Assembly: GCF_001469025.1 (NCBI RefSeq)
Contig: NZ_LNIZ01000001.1
Location: 1 to 64,000, forward strand
Direction: 5' to 3'
DNA length: 64,000 nucleotides
DNA from: Trueperella bernardiae
Lineage (GTDB): Bacteria; Actinomycetota; Actinomycetes; Actinomycetales; Actinomycetaceae
The translations under genes and the position numbers were made by a program. The notes under the pieces were generated by a model. It had not been told where the DNA came from, did not search any database, and saw nothing but the letters and a program-made list of their open reading frames with translations. Shown here in pieces: positions 25,412 through 35,122 of the stretch (positions within the stretch are counted from its first letter, which is position 1; each line of letters opens with the position of its first letter).

Positions 25412-28400
25412 GTGCACCTGAAAACCTTGACCTTGCGTGGCTTTAAGTCTTTCGCCACGACCACCACCATGAGCTTCGAGCCGGGTATTAACTGTGTGGT
25501 GGGCCCGAATGGGTCGGGTAAGTCGAATGTGGTGGATGCGCTCGCGTGGGTGATGGGCGAGCAGGGTGCGAAGAATCTGCGCGGCGGGAACATGGCCGAC
25601 GTGATCTTCGCTGGAACCGCGAAGCGCCCCGCGCTGGGCCGCGCCGAGGTCACGCTCACGATCGACAACACCGACGGCGCGTTGCCCATTGAGTTTTCCG
25701 AGGTCACGATCTCGCGCACCCTGTTCCGCACGGGTGGTTCGGAGTATGCGATCAACGGCACGGCCTGCCGCTTGCTCGATATCCAGGAGCTGCTGTCGGA
25801 CACGGGCATGGGCAAGGAGATGCACGTCATCATCGGGCAGGGCAAGCTTGACGAGGTGCTGACGGCCACGCCTGAGGACCGCCGCGGTTTCATCGAGGAG
25901 GCCGCCGGCGTGCTCAAGCATCGGCGCCGGAAGGAAAAGGCGCTGCGGAAGCTAGAGTCGATGCAGGGCAATCTCACGCGCATTGAGGACCTTGCCGGGG
26001 AGTTGCGCCGCCAGCTCGGCCCGCTCGCCCGCCAGGCGGCCACGGCCCGGCGCGCCCAGGTCATCCAGGCTGAGGCGTTCGACGCGCGGGCTCGCATTCT
26101 TGCCGACGACGTCGCCCAGGCCCAGGCGCGCCTGCAGGCTCAGTCGGTGAATGAGAAGAAGCTCCAGGAATCCGCGGCCGAGTTGGCCGCGCGCGTGGCG
26201 AGGGCGGCGAACGAGGTGTCCGAGCTCCAGGCGGCGGCGGATGCGGCCAGCCCGCAGATCGCGGCGCTGACGGAGAACTGGCAGCGGCTCGGCTCGCTCG
26301 TGGAGCGCTTCCGCGGGCTGGCGAACCTTGCCACCGAGCGCGAGCGTTCCCTGCTTCAGACCGGCCCGTCGGCGCATCGCGGGGAGGCCCCGGAGCGTAT
26401 CTGGCAGCGGGCGGAGGAGGCCCGGGTCGAGGAGGAGAGCCTGGGTAAGGAGGTCCGCGCTGCCGAGGACGCGCTGCGTGAGGTAATCTCTCGGCGGGAG
26501 GGCGCCGAATTGCGCGAGCGTGAGCTGGACCAGGAGCTTGCCACCGTCAACCGCTCTGTGGCCGATCGCCGCGAGCTGGCAGCCCGGTTGAATGGCAAGA
26601 TTGCCACGGCGAGTTCGCGCATCGAGTCGCTTGCCGCTGAAAAGGAGCGCGTGGCCGCCGCGATGGCGGAGGCCGGCAAGCGCGCGGATGCCGCCGAGCA
26701 GCAGGTCATCGAGCTTGAGGAGCAGGCGGTGGCTCACACCGACGGCGACGACACGCTCTCTATCGCCCACGAAGAGGCGGCGCGCGTGCGCCAGGGTGCG
26801 CATGGTGCGGTCGAGGAGGCCCGTCAGGCCGTGGCCGCCGCGCAGTCCTCGGTGGTGGAGTGGCGCACGAAGGCCGACACCCTTGAACTCTCGCTCGCCC
26901 CCGAGGACGCCACCGCCTGGCTCTTGGACGAGCACCGCACGGGCGTGGTGGGCCTGGTGCGGGATGCGGTGAAGATCGCCGGAGGCTGGGAGGCCGCCGC
27001 CGAGGCCGCGCTGTCGGGCGTTGCAACGGGGGCGATCGTGCGCGACGTCGACGCCGCCGTCGACGCCCTGCGGGCCGCCCGCGAGGCCGACGCCGGCCAC
27101 CTCGAGCTCCTCATCGAGTCCGGTGCGCGATCCGATCGCGACGACGCCGCCCGCGCGGCGCTCGCACAGACTAATCTTGCCGCCGACCAGGCGCGGCTGG
27201 CCTCCGACGTCGTGGAGGGAGAGGGCGGCTCGGCCGTGGCTCTGCGCGCGCTAGTGACCGGCACGGTGCTCGCGGTCGACCTCGCCGCCGCCAAACAGCT
27301 CCTCGACGCCGGCGCGCCGGCGGTGGCGACCATGGCTGGCGACGTCCTGTCCGGCACCCACGCCTGGGGCGGGCAGGTGCAGGCGGCCGCGATCCTCGCG
27401 CGCCAGGCTGCTTACGACGACGCCCGGGCCCAGACCACCGCCGCCACCGAGGCCCTCGCGCGGGCCGAGGAGGAGCTGGCCCGCGCTCACGCAGCCGCCG
27501 CGGTCGCCGATGAGGACTTTGACCAGATCGCCGCCCAGCTCGGCGCCCGCGATTCGCACCTGGCGGCTGTCAGCGCCCAGCTCGGGGTGCTGCGCCAATC
27601 GCTGTCGGCTGCTCACCAGGAGATCGAGCGTAACGAGGAACGTGTGCGCCGGATTGACCACGATCTTGAACGGCACATCGACGAACTTGCCGACCTGCGT
27701 GAGCAGCAGGGCCAGCTCGAGGACGCCCCGGAGGACCTGGCCAAGCACGCGGCCGAGCTGTCAGCCGAGCGGGACGCGGCACACAAGCTCACCGTGGCGG
27801 CGCGTTCGGACGAGACGGAGGCCCGGCTGAGGCTCCGCACCCGCGAGGAGCGCCTGCGCGCGATCGCCGGCAAGTCGGAGGCGCTCCAGGCGCAGGCCCG
27901 CTCGGTCGAGGCCCGCATCGCCCAGGAGGAGCGCGCGGCAGCCCGGCGCCAGGAGGCGGCCGGGGTGGCGGAACAGGTGGCGAAGGACGCCACGGCCGCG
28001 CTCGTCGTCGCGCAAGAATACCTTGCGGCCCTCAGCGCTGAGCGCGAGGAGGCCGAGGGCATGCGCGCCACACGCGAGGGCGAACTCTCCGCGGCACGCA
28101 CTAGCCTCGAGCGGCTGCGCCAGGAACAGCGCGAACTCGACGACCTGGGCCACCGCCACGAACTCGCGCTCGCCGAACAGCGCCTCAAGTACGAGCAGCT
28201 CGCGGCGAAGGCGATCGATGACCTGGGCATGTCAGCTGACACGCTCGTGGCCGAGTTCGGCCCCCACCTCATGATCACCTTGCCGCAGGCGGAGGGCGAG
28301 AAGCCGAAGCCGGAGCAGCCGTTCGTGCGCGAGGAACAGGAAAAACGCCTGATCAAGGCCGAACGCGACCTGGCACGCCTGGGCAAGATCAACCCCCTCG

Positions 28401-28987
28401 CCCTCGAAGAGCACGCCGCGCTCGAGGAACGCCAGCGCTACCTCACTGAGCAGCTTGAGGACCTGCGCCAGTCGCGGGCGGACCTGCTGGGGATCGTGCG
28501 CGACATCGACCAGCGCGTGAACGAGGTGATGACCAGCGCGCTTTCGGACGTGGCCCGCGAATTCGAGACGACCTTCGCCAGCCTCTTCCCGGGCGGGAAG
28601 GGACAGCTGGTGCTCACCGACCCCGACGATGTGCTTGCTACCGGCGTCGACATCGAGGCCCGCCCGCCGGGCAAGCGGGTCAAGCGGCTCTCGCTCCTGT
28701 CGGGTGGGGAGCGCTCGCTGACGGCCGTGGCGTTCCTCATCGCGATCTTCAAGGCGCGTCCCTCGCCGTTCTACGTCATGGACGAGGTGGAGGCCGCGCT
28801 CGACGACACGAATCTCTCCCGCCTCCTTGGGCTGTTCGAGGAGCTGCAGGACAACTCGCAGCTGCTCATCATCACCCACCAAAAGCGCACCATGGAGATC
28901 GCCGACGCTCTTTACGGTGTGGCCATGCGCGAAGACGGCGTTACCAGCGTCATCTCCCAGCGGGTCAAGGACCTCGCCGGAAGCTAA
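25412..28987 (+). CDS. smc: Chromosome segregation ATPase SMC
   Basis: A 1191-residue condensin subunit. N-terminal Walker A GPNGSGKSN (31-39) in HLKTLTLRGFKSFA, long coiled coils rich in Ala/Glu/Arg, a central hinge (about 505-660), a second coiled coil, and a C-terminal head with LSGGERSLTAVAFL and Walker B FYVMDEVEAALDD. It compacts and organises the chromosome with ScpA/ScpB. The start GTG has a -10 hexamer 6 bp upstream, suggesting a leaderless mRNA. In many bacteria smc precedes ftsY; here two other genes intervene. Confidence 0.97.
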   Translation: MHLKTLTLRGFKSFATTTTMSFEPGINCVVGPNGSGKSNVVDALAWVMGEQGAKNLRGGNMADVIFAGTAKRPALGRAEVTLTIDNTDGALPIEFSEVTISRTLFRTGGSEYAINGTACRLLDIQELLSDTGMGKEMHVIIGQGKLDEVLTATPEDRRGFIEEAAGVLKHRRRKEKALRKLESMQGNLTRIEDLAGELRRQLGPLARQAATARRAQVIQAEAFDARARILADDVAQAQARLQAQSVNEKKLQESAAELAARVARAANEVSELQAAADAASPQIAALTENWQRLGSLVERFRGLANLATERERSLLQTGPSAHRGEAPERIWQRAEEARVEEESLGKEVRAAEDALREVISRREGAELRERELDQELATVNRSVADRRELAARLNGKIATASSRIESLAAEKERVAAAMAEAGKRADAAEQQVIELEEQAVAHTDGDDTLSIAHEEAARVRQGAHGAVEEARQAVAAAQSSVVEWRTKADTLELSLAPEDATAWLLDEHRTGVVGLVRDAVKIAGGWEAAAEAALSGVATGAIVRDVDAAVDALRAAREADAGHLELLIESGARSDRDDAARAALAQTNLAADQARLASDVVEGEGGSAVALRALVTGTVLAVDLAAAKQLLDAGAPAVATMAGDVLSGTHAWGGQVQAAAILARQAAYDDARAQTTAATEALARAEEELARAHAAAAVADEDFDQIAAQLGARDSHLAAVSAQLGVLRQSLSAAHQEIERNEERVRRIDHDLERHIDELADLREQQGQLEDAPEDLAKHAAELSAERDAAHKLTVAARSDETEARLRLRTREERLRAIAGKSEALQAQARSVEARIAQEERAAARRQEAAGVAEQVAKDATAALVVAQEYLAALSAEREEAEGMRATREGELSAARTSLERLRQEQRELDDLGHRHELALAEQRLKYEQLAAKAIDDLGMSADTLVAEFGPHLMITLPQAEGEKPKPEQPFVREEQEKRLIKAERDLARLGKINPLALEEHAALEERQRYLTEQLEDLRQSRADLLGIVRDIDQRVNEVMTSALSDVAREFETTFASLFPGGKGQLVLTDPDDVLATGVDIEARPPGKRVKRLSLLSGGERSLTAVAFLIAIFKARPSPFYVMDEVEAALDDTNLSRLLGLFEELQDNSQLLIITHQKRTMEIADALYGVAMREDGVTSVISQRVKDLAGS

Positions 28988-29116
28988 CGACGCACGGGCG
29001 GCGGGCAGGTACGGACCCTGGTCCCGGCTGCCAGCAGGGACCGTGACCCAATTGTGATGGAAACGCCCACGGCGAAGCGTGCTATTTGGGTGGGGCTGGT
29101 CTAGAACTAAAGGGTG

Positions 29117-29659
29117 ATGACCATTCTGATGAGTGCAGCTGTTGTGGGGACCGTCGGCGGCGGCGCCTACTATTTAGCGCGCGGACGCAAGACCGCCGAA
29201 GGGCGCGAATGGGTCGAGGAATCGGTCAGGGCGTGGCGCTCGAATGAGTTGGACGGGGACAGGTTCGTGGTTCACATGAAGGACACACACCTGTCGGATA
29301 TGTTTGCCACCTTCGGCGGCGATCAGCGCGATCCCTACTACTCCCCGGACGGCATTGAGGAAAAGTTCTCCCGCGCGGTCGGCTCCTCGGCCCCGCGTAA
29401 AGTCCTTGACGCCACCGAGCTTGCCGTCATCAAGGCGCTCGAGGCTGCCGGGGACGTCAAGCAGGACTACTCGGAGCGCGCTTCCCACAAGGCGCCGGCC
29501 CAGTCCACGCGCGCGCAGAAGGTGTGGGCGGCGTGCTCGGCGGGTGCTGGCACGGTGGCACAGGTGGCCAAGCAGGGTGCGCGAGGCTCTGCTCGGCTCG
29601 GCAGGGCGCTGTATCGCGGTGCGCGTCGGATCCCGGGCGCCGTGCGTCGTCGTCGGTGA
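29117..29659 (+). CDS. Hypothetical protein with N-terminal membrane segment and basic tail
   Basis: About 180 residues from ATG 29117 (GTG 29114 is also possible). A short hydrophobic N-terminus (LMSAAVVGTVGGGAYYLA) could be a membrane anchor. The middle is acidic and helical, with a DPYYSPDGIEEKF segment, and the C-terminal third is strongly basic (RALYRGARRIPGAVRRRR), suggesting nucleic-acid or membrane-surface contact. No family was recognised. It lies between smc and an M20 hydrolase gene. Confidence 0.55.
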   Translation: MTILMSAAVVGTVGGGAYYLARGRKTAEGREWVEESVRAWRSNELDGDRFVVHMKDTHLSDMFATFGGDQRDPYYSPDGIEEKFSRAVGSSAPRKVLDATELAVIKALEAAGDVKQDYSERASHKAPAQSTRAQKVWAACSAGAGTVAQVAKQGARGSARLGRALYRGARRIPGAVRRRR

Positions 29660-29712
29660 TCACGCCCGAAGGAGGCTCCGATAACATCGGGCATAACGGA
29701 AATAAGGACATC

Positions 29713-31038
29713 ATGACCGCTATCACCGACGATATTGCGCGTCGCATCAACGACGCCGCCGCCCAGATGACCGACGAGCTTGTGGAGTGGCGCCGTGACT
29801 TCCACCGCTACCCCGAGCTTGGCTTCCAGGAGTACCGCACCACCGTGATCATCCTGGAGCGCCTCACCGATTGGGGCTACGAGGTGCTCTACGGCCCCGA
29901 CGTGTGCGAGGCCGACGAGCGCATGGGCCTGCCCGGTCCCGACGCCGACGCCGCGGCCTTCCAGCGCGCGCTCGACGAGGGCGCCGACCCCGCGTGGCTG
30001 GAGAGGATCAAGGACCAGTTCACGGGCGCGGTGGCGATCATGCGCAACGGGGAGGGGCCCACGGTCGGCATGCGTTTCGACATCGACGCCCTGCCCATCC
30101 ACGAGGCCGACGACGACGATTTCGAGCCGGCCGCCAAGGGCTTCCGCTCCGAGCATGAGGGCACTATGCATGCCTGCGGCCACGACGCCCACATCACCAT
30201 CGGTCTGGGCACCGCCAAGCTACTGGCCGAGATGAAGGATTCGTGGTCCGGCACGCTAAAGATCATCTTCCAGCCCGCGGAGGAGGGCGTGCGAGGGGCG
30301 AAGTCGATCGTGGCCAAGGGCCACCTTGACGACGTCGACTTCATGCTCGCCCAGCACGTGGATGAGAAGTCCCAGGACGGGGACATCTGCTCCGGAGCGG
30401 GCGGCGCGCTCGCGACCACGAAGATGGACGTGAACTTCTTCGGCCGCTCGGCTCACGCCTCGGGCGCGCCCGAGGAGGGGCGCAACGTGGTGCCGGCCGT
30501 GGCTACCGCGATCCTCAACCTGTACGCGATCTCCCGCCACTCGCACGGGCCCAGCCGGGTCAACGTGGGCAAGGTGATCATCGACGGTGGGCGCAACATC
30601 ATCGCCGACAAGGCGCACCTGGAGATTGAGGTGCGGGGCGATACCACCGAGACCAACGAGTACATGGAAAAGCGGGCCAGGGCGGTGATCAAGGCGGCGG
30701 CCGCGATGTACGAGCTCGAGTATGAGATCGTGCGGATGGGGGAGTCGATCTCGCTCGATTCCGACCGCGAGCTCATGGAGCGCATCGACGCCGTCGCAGC
30801 GGAGCTGGGCCTGAAGGCGCACCAGCCGAACTGGATGGAGGCCTCCGGATCGGAGGACTACGCCTTCATGATGGATCGGGTCCAGGCCAACGGCGGCAAG
30901 GCCACCTTCATCCGCATGCTCACCGCTTCGCCCGCCGGCGCGCATAACCGTAAGTTCTGCGTGGAGGAAAAGGTGTTACCGGCCGGGGTTCGGATCTTCA
31001 CCGGCGCCGCGATCAACCTCATGCCGCGCGGCGAGTAA
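29713..31038 (+). CDS. M20-family amidohydrolase (AbgA/IAA-amino-acid hydrolase-like)
   Basis: 441 residues; ATG 29713 follows AAGGA. Metal-binding motifs are RFDIDALP (121-128), HACGHDAH (153-160) and FQPAEEG, typical of M20D amidohydrolases that cleave N-acyl amino acids or p-aminobenzoyl-glutamate. The insert in the N-terminal part (GPDADAAAFQRALDEGADP) and the ending PAGAHNRKF...LPAGVRIFTGAAI favour the AbgA-like branch. Cytoplasmic; no signal peptide. Its transcript ends at a strong hairpin with a T-run. Confidence 0.88.
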   Translation: MTAITDDIARRINDAAAQMTDELVEWRRDFHRYPELGFQEYRTTVIILERLTDWGYEVLYGPDVCEADERMGLPGPDADAAAFQRALDEGADPAWLERIKDQFTGAVAIMRNGEGPTVGMRFDIDALPIHEADDDDFEPAAKGFRSEHEGTMHACGHDAHITIGLGTAKLLAEMKDSWSGTLKIIFQPAEEGVRGAKSIVAKGHLDDVDFMLAQHVDEKSQDGDICSGAGGALATTKMDVNFFGRSAHASGAPEEGRNVVPAVATAILNLYAISRHSHGPSRVNVGKVIIDGGRNIIADKAHLEIEVRGDTTETNEYMEKRARAVIKAAAAMYELEYEIVRMGESISLDSDRELMERIDAVAAELGLKAHQPNWMEASGSEDYAFMMDRVQANGGKATFIRMLTASPAGAHNRKFCVEEKVLPAGVRIFTGAAINLMPRGE

Positions 31039-31044
31039 AGTATT

Positions 31045-31108
31045 TTGGACGGTTTCGGCGAGATCTTCTTTATATGGGGACATCGCGCCGGAACCGTCCA
31101 AGGTTTTT
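31045..31108 (+). terminator. Long-arm intrinsic terminator after the M20 hydrolase
   Basis: Arms 31045-31060 and 31086-31101 pair over 16 bp with a single T-G wobble across a 25-nt loop, followed by GGTTTTTC. Starts 6 bp after the stop codon. Confidence 0.75.
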
Positions 31109-31183
31109 CAATGGGCCTGGTGGCGCGGTCCGCCGAGCGAGTCACTCTTTGGAATATCGCCCGATGTAGGCGAGACTAGAGCC

Positions 31184-32389
31184 GTGGATACTCAACAGAT
31201 CATCATTCTTATCCTTGGCATTCTTGCTATTCTCGCCCTTGGCACGGCGCTGGTTGTGCGCCAGCGCAGGTCTTCGTCGAAGGAGCTGCCCTGGGAGCAG
31301 CGCCCCGAGCTCGAGCAGCAGGCGCCGGCCGAGGCTGAGCCCGACGTCGAGGCGCCGGTAGCGCCGCAGGTTCCGGCCGAACCTGGGCCGGCCGAGCCCG
31401 AGGTCCCTGCGGAGCCCGCGGTCCCCGAGGTCGAGGTCCCGGCCGTCGAGGTTCCTGAATCGGTGGGCTCGCGCATGGAGCGCCTGCGCGGGCGCCTTGC
31501 CGCCTCGGGCGCGCTCGGGCGCGCGCTCCTGTCGATCCTGTCGCGCGGCGACCTGTCCGAGGCGGACTGGGAGGAGTTCGAGGACACGCTCCTCATGGCC
31601 GACCTCGGCCTGGACGCCACCACCGAGCTCATGGACACCCTGCGCACGCAGACCAAGGTGCGCGGTACCACCGACGTGGAGGAGGTGCGCGTGATCCTGC
31701 GCGAGGAGTTGCTCGCGCTCGTCGGCCCGGACATGGACCGTTCCCTTAACCTTGAGTCCGTCGTCGCCGACGACGCCCGCCACCCGGCTTCGATCCTCAT
31801 GGTCGGGGTCAACGGCACGGGCAAGACGACCACCACCGGCAAGCTGGCCCGCCTCCTCGTGGCCGACGGCAAGAGCGTGGTGCTCGGCGCTGCTGACACG
31901 TTCCGCGCGGCTGCCGCCGACCAGCTTGCCACGTGGGGTGAGCGCGTTGGCGTCGACGTCGTGCGATCCGACCGTGAGGGTGCAGACCCGGCGTCGGTGG
32001 CCTTCGAGGCCGTCAAGGTCGGGCGCGAGTCCGGGGCCGACGTCGTGATCGTCGACACCGCCGGCCGCCTGCAGAACAAGGCGGGCCTCATGGACGAGCT
32101 GGGCAAGATCCGACGCGTCATGGAAAAGGGCGCCCCGCTACGCGAGGTGCTGTTGGTGCTGGACGCGACAACGGGCCAGAACGGCATGACACAGGCGAAG
32201 GTGTTCGCGGAGGTCGCCGGGATCACCGGCATCGTGCTCACCAAGCTGGACGGCACAGCCAAGGGTGGGATCGTGGTCTCGGTCCAGCGCGAGCTTGGCG
32301 TGCCGGTGAAGTTCGTCGGTCTGGGGGAGGGCGCCGACGATCTGGCACCCTTCAACCCGGAGGATTTCGTCGATTCCCTCCTCGCCTAA
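31184..32389 (+). CDS. ftsY: Signal recognition particle receptor FtsY
   Basis: A 401-residue SRP-GTPase. An N-terminal membrane helix (about 5-25) is followed by an acidic Pro/Glu/Val linker, the N domain, and the G domain with GVNGTGKTTT, DTFRAAAADQL, DTAGRLQNK and TKLDGTAKGG. It receives SRP-ribosome complexes at the membrane. GTG 31184 is used; no clear ribosome site precedes it. It lies upstream of ffh, separated by a terminator, so both halves of the SRP pathway are adjacent. Confidence 0.97.
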   Translation: MDTQQIIILILGILAILALGTALVVRQRRSSSKELPWEQRPELEQQAPAEAEPDVEAPVAPQVPAEPGPAEPEVPAEPAVPEVEVPAVEVPESVGSRMERLRGRLAASGALGRALLSILSRGDLSEADWEEFEDTLLMADLGLDATTELMDTLRTQTKVRGTTDVEEVRVILREELLALVGPDMDRSLNLESVVADDARHPASILMVGVNGTGKTTTTGKLARLLVADGKSVVLGAADTFRAAAADQLATWGERVGVDVVRSDREGADPASVAFEAVKVGRESGADVVIVDTAGRLQNKAGLMDELGKIRRVMEKGAPLREVLLVLDATTGQNGMTQAKVFAEVAGITGIVLTKLDGTAKGGIVVSVQRELGVPVKFVGLGEGADDLAPFNPEDFVDSLLA

Positions 32390-32396
32390 TCTCCTG

Positions 32397-32433
32397 CCCC
32401 AAGCGCGCCACCTGGCCGGCGGCGCGCTTGGGG
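32397..32433 (+). terminator. ftsY terminator
   Basis: A perfect 13-bp stem CCCCAAGCGCGCC / GGCGCGCTTGGGG with an 11-nt loop, followed by TAGACTTTT. Confidence 0.75.
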
Positions 32434-32472
32434 TAGACTTTTGCTCGTTCTATTACTTCGTTTGAGGTCTGC

Positions 32473-34017
32473 ATGTTTAATTCGCTTTCTGATCGGATCA
32501 CCGGTTCGCTTCGCAACCTGCGCAAGGCAGGGCGCCTGTCGGAGAAGGACGTCGAAGCGGTCATCGGCGACATTCGCCGCGCGCTGCTGGATGCGGACGT
32601 GGCCCTGCCCGTCGTGCGGCAGTTCACCGCCGCGGTCCGTGAGAAGGCGGTGGGTGCGGTGGCGAGCCAGGCGCTCAACCCCGCCCAGCAGGTGGTCAAG
32701 ATCGTCAACGAGGAGCTCATCGAGGTGCTCGGCGGTCAAACCCGCGAGCTGAACTGGGCCCCCAAGCCGCCCACGGTCATCATGCTCGCCGGCCTCCAGG
32801 GTGCGGGCAAGACCACCCTGGCCGGCAAGCTCGGCCGCTGGCTGCGCGAGAACGGCCACCGCCCGCTCCTCGTGGCCTCGGACCTGCAGCGCCCCAACGC
32901 CGTCAACCAGCTCCAGGTGGTCGGCGAGCAGGCCGGTGTCCACGTCTTCGCCCCCGAGCCGGGCAACGGCATCGGCGACCCGGTCGAGGTGGCCCGCAAC
33001 TCGGTTCGTTACGCGAAGGAAAATACGTTCGACGTGGTGGTGGTCGACACGGCCGGCCGCCTCGGTGTGGACGAAGAGATGATGGCCCAGGCGCGCGACA
33101 TCCGTGATGCCGTCAACCCTGATGAGATCCTGTTCGTGCTGGACGCGATGGTCGGCCAGGACGCGGTCAATACCTCCCTCGCCTTCCGTGACGGGGTGGG
33201 CTTCACCGGTGTGGTCCTTTCCAAGCTCGACGGCGACGCCCGCGGCGGCGCCGCGCTGTCCGTGCGCGGGGTGACCGGCCAGCCGGTCCTGTTCGCCTCC
33301 ACGGGCGAGAAGCTGGACGCCTTCGAACGCTTCCACCCGGACCGTATGGCCTCCCGCATCCTTGACATGGGTGACCTGCTCACCCTCATCGAACAGGCCG
33401 AGCGCACGTGGAGCGAGCAGCAGGCCGAGGACCTGGCCTCGAAGATGGCCGGCGGCGACTTCACGCTTGACGACTTCCTCGAGCAGCTCAACCAGATCCG
33501 CAAGATGGGCTCGATGAAGAAGCTCATGGGCATGTTGCCCGGCATGGGCCAGTACCGCGAGGCGCTCGAGGAGTTCGACGAGCGGGAGATCGACCGCCAG
33601 GAGGCGATCATCAAGTCGATGACCCCGGCCGAGCGCGCCGACACCCGCATCCTCAACGGCTCGCGTCGCCTGCGCATCGCCAACGGCTCGGGCACCACGG
33701 TCACGGAAGTCAACCAGCTCGTGGACCGCTTCGAGCAGGCGAAGAAGGTCATGACCAGCATGTCGCGCGGCGGGATGCCGAACATCCCGGGCATGCCGAA
33801 CATGCCGGGCATGGGCGGTGGCTACACGAAGCGGCAGAACAAGAAGAAGCGCAACACCTCCGGTTCGAAGAAGGGCCGCTCGGGCAACCCGGCCAAGCGC
33901 CGCCAGCAGGAACTCGCCGCCCAGCGTGAGGCCGAGGCGAAGAAGGGCAGCGCGTTCGGCGGCCCGCAGGCCAAGCCCGAGGTCGACATGGAGGAGCTGG
34001 CGCGCTTCCTCAAGTAG
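32473..34017 (+). CDS. ffh: Signal recognition particle protein Ffh (SRP54)
   Basis: A 514-residue SRP GTPase that binds the SRP RNA and signal sequences. N domain, G domain with GLQGAGKTT, DLQRPNAVNQL, DTAGRLGVDEEM and SKLDGDARGG, then an M domain with SMKKLMGMLPGM and the SRP RNA-binding segment RILNGSRRLRIANGSGT. The C-terminus has a Met/Gly-rich run (PNIPGMPNMPGMGGG) and a basic tail, as in other actinobacteria. ATG 32473 follows GAGGTC. The next gene begins 13 bp after the stop. Confidence 0.97.
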   Translation: MFNSLSDRITGSLRNLRKAGRLSEKDVEAVIGDIRRALLDADVALPVVRQFTAAVREKAVGAVASQALNPAQQVVKIVNEELIEVLGGQTRELNWAPKPPTVIMLAGLQGAGKTTLAGKLGRWLRENGHRPLLVASDLQRPNAVNQLQVVGEQAGVHVFAPEPGNGIGDPVEVARNSVRYAKENTFDVVVVDTAGRLGVDEEMMAQARDIRDAVNPDEILFVLDAMVGQDAVNTSLAFRDGVGFTGVVLSKLDGDARGGAALSVRGVTGQPVLFASTGEKLDAFERFHPDRMASRILDMGDLLTLIEQAERTWSEQQAEDLASKMAGGDFTLDDFLEQLNQIRKMGSMKKLMGMLPGMGQYREALEEFDEREIDRQEAIIKSMTPAERADTRILNGSRRLRIANGSGTTVTEVNQLVDRFEQAKKVMTSMSRGGMPNIPGMPNMPGMGGGYTKRQNKKKRNTSGSKKGRSGNPAKRRQQELAAQREAEAKKGSAFGGPQAKPEVDMEELARFLK

Positions 34018-34030
34018 GCGGGGAGGAATC

Positions 34031-35095
34031 ATGACCGTTCATCTTCGCGGTACCCTCCGTGGGACCGACGCGAGCCAAGCCTGGATCGACGGCGGCCGCC
34101 TCGCCTTTTCGCCCCCGCGCTCCGGTGGGGGAGAGGAGATTGCGGGCTTCGCTTACCCTGGCCTCCTCGACGTCCACACCCACCCCGGCATGCGCCGCAC
34201 GCCCGAGCCGCTCCCGGTGGCTGAGATGCGCCGTCGCCTGCAGGTGCTGGCCCGGCACGGGATCACCACTGTTCGCGACGCCGGGGGCCAGCACGATGCG
34301 AAGGTCGCGTGGGAGCCGGGGCTGGCCCGCGTCATGCATTCGGGCCAGCACATTGCGCGCTTCAAGCGTTACGAACGCCACCTCGCTGTCGACGTCGAAC
34401 CCGCAGGCCTCCCCGCCGAGGCCGTGCGCCAGTTCGAGCGCGGGGATGGTTGGATCAAGATCGTAGGCGACTGGATCGACCGCGAGGTCGGCGACACCAC
34501 GCCGCTGTGGCCGTGCAGGGCGCTGATCGACGCTGTGGCCGCCGTTCACGACGCCGGGGGCAAGGTCACCGCCCACACCTTCGCCACCGAGACGGTGGAT
34601 GACCTGCTGGAGGCGGGCGTGGACGGGATCGAGCACGGCACGGGTATGACCCGTGACCACCTGCTGGAGGCCGCCGCGCGGGGGATCCTCATCACCCCCA
34701 CGGTTCACCAGATCCGCCGCTTCCCCGAGTTCGCGGCCAAAGGCGCGAAGTTCCCCACCTACGTGGAACGCATGCTGGGGATGGACGCGAGGCGCCGCGA
34801 GCACCTGGCCCTCATGGTCGAGACAGACACGCACTTCCTCATGGGCTCCGACACGGCGGAGAACGTGGCGGAGGTCAACCTGGTTGACGAACTCATCGAC
34901 GCGGTCGAGGACGGGATGCCGGCCGACCTCGTCATGGCGGCCGCCACCTTTGATGGGCGAGCCAAGATCGGCTTCGACGTGTGGGCGGAAGGGGAGCCGG
35001 CCGACGTCGTCGTGTACCGGGAAGACCCGGAAGTCAACATCGAGACGCTACGCGAGCCGCTGGCCGTGTTCGCCTCAGGGGTGCGCGTCATCTAG
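34031..35095 (+). CDS. Metal-dependent amidohydrolase
   Basis: A 354-residue enzyme of the amidohydrolase superfamily; ATG 34031 follows GGGAGGAATC. The first-strand metal motif is DVHTHPG, a later strand provides KVTAHTFA, HGTG follows, and MGSDTAE carries the catalytic Asp. The overall layout resembles the imidazolonepropionase/prolidase-like group, but the substrate is not recognisable. It is 13 bp downstream of ffh and probably co-transcribed, with no obvious functional link. Confidence 0.82.
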   Translation: MTVHLRGTLRGTDASQAWIDGGRLAFSPPRSGGGEEIAGFAYPGLLDVHTHPGMRRTPEPLPVAEMRRRLQVLARHGITTVRDAGGQHDAKVAWEPGLARVMHSGQHIARFKRYERHLAVDVEPAGLPAEAVRQFERGDGWIKIVGDWIDREVGDTTPLWPCRALIDAVAAVHDAGGKVTAHTFATETVDDLLEAGVDGIEHGTGMTRDHLLEAAARGILITPTVHQIRRFPEFAAKGAKFPTYVERMLGMDARRREHLALMVETDTHFLMGSDTAENVAEVNLVDELIDAVEDGMPADLVMAAATFDGRAKIGFDVWAEGEPADVVVYREDPEVNIETLREPLAVFASGVRVI

Positions 35096-35122
35096 GCCGC
35101 GCCGGCCCGTCAGGTCGGCGGG

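Noticed and set aside
32386-34032. 548-residue open frame antisense to ffh
   Set aside because: Shadow of the ffh coding pattern; ffh on the other strand is unambiguous.
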